A stretch of DNA of 64,000 bases from JANQIO01 sp036351375 (GTDB lineage: Bacteria; Pseudomonadota; Gammaproteobacteria; Pseudomonadales; Halieaceae): positions 1 through 64,000 of the forward strand of contig JAZBOY010000293.1 in NCBI GenBank assembly GCA_036351375.1. Direction: 5' to 3'. The translations under genes and the position numbers were made by a program. Below are positions 63,981 through 64,000 of this stretch, piece by piece. The first letter of the stretch is position 1; each line of letters starts with the position of its first letter. The notes under the pieces are model-generated. The model was given only the letters and a program-made list of their open reading frames with translations. It did no database searches and was not told where the DNA came from.

Positions 63981-64000
63981 TGGGCTTCTCTCACCATTGT

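Overview
The window is a GC-rich bacterial chromosome segment, best explained as a gammaproteobacterium of the Pseudomonadales/Cellvibrionales side, possibly a marine Halieaceae-like lineage. The class call rests on gene order: ubiD, hemY-hemX-hemD-hemC-algR-algZ with argH convergent, the lptM-lysA-dapF-DUF484-xerC-HAD string, and the ubiK/comM/glnK-amtB/rep neighbourhood all recur in Pseudomonas. The family call is inference. I see no phage, integrase cassette, CRISPR array or rRNA operon.

Region 1 (1-13 kb): the end of an NAD-dependent formate dehydrogenase operon (alpha-subunit tail, fdhD, fdsD), acnA, a Tat-exported Gfo/Idh/MocA protein, a large secreted S8 protease with strange charged tracts, a small lipoprotein, a PA2779/PA2778-type pair (membrane peptide plus C39-like lipoprotein with TPRs), tRNA-Arg(CCG) and a SulP transporter.

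Region 2 (13-39 kb) is the accessory part, rich in exported proteins. It holds an exported metallo-beta-lactamase-fold hydrolase, a choice-of-anchor I protein, a membrane AraC-type regulator, a three-gene c-type cytochrome operon (diheme cytochrome, MauG/CcpA-like peroxidase, beta-helix-cytochrome fusion), a membrane TPR protein, and a 2224-residue secreted protein with Asp-boxes, a 23-unit NPTIL repeat, two Ig-like domains and an IPT/TIG-like domain. A glutathione S-transferase, a c5-type cytochrome, an RND efflux pair with a beta-barrel partner, and a serine hydrolase follow.

Region 3 (39-64 kb) is conserved housekeeping: Rep helicase, a TorF-type porin, ComM, UbiK, glnK-amtB-glnK2 with sigma-54/NtrC signals, the lptM-to-HAD operon (cell envelope, lysine/peptidoglycan precursor, chromosome dimer resolution), argH, the AlgZ/AlgR two-component pair, haem synthesis genes hemCDXY, a TIGR03545 protein and UbiD.

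The most unusual signals are (a) lysine/serine or arginine/glycine tracts recurring in three unrelated secreted proteins, each lying between cysteines, (b) the NPTIL solenoid-like array, (c) the beta-helix-cytochrome operon, and (d) a probable NtrC/sigma-54 promoter upstream of a TorF-type porin as well as upstream of glnK-amtB. Functions assigned to (a)-(c) are inference; the sequence patterns are directly visible.
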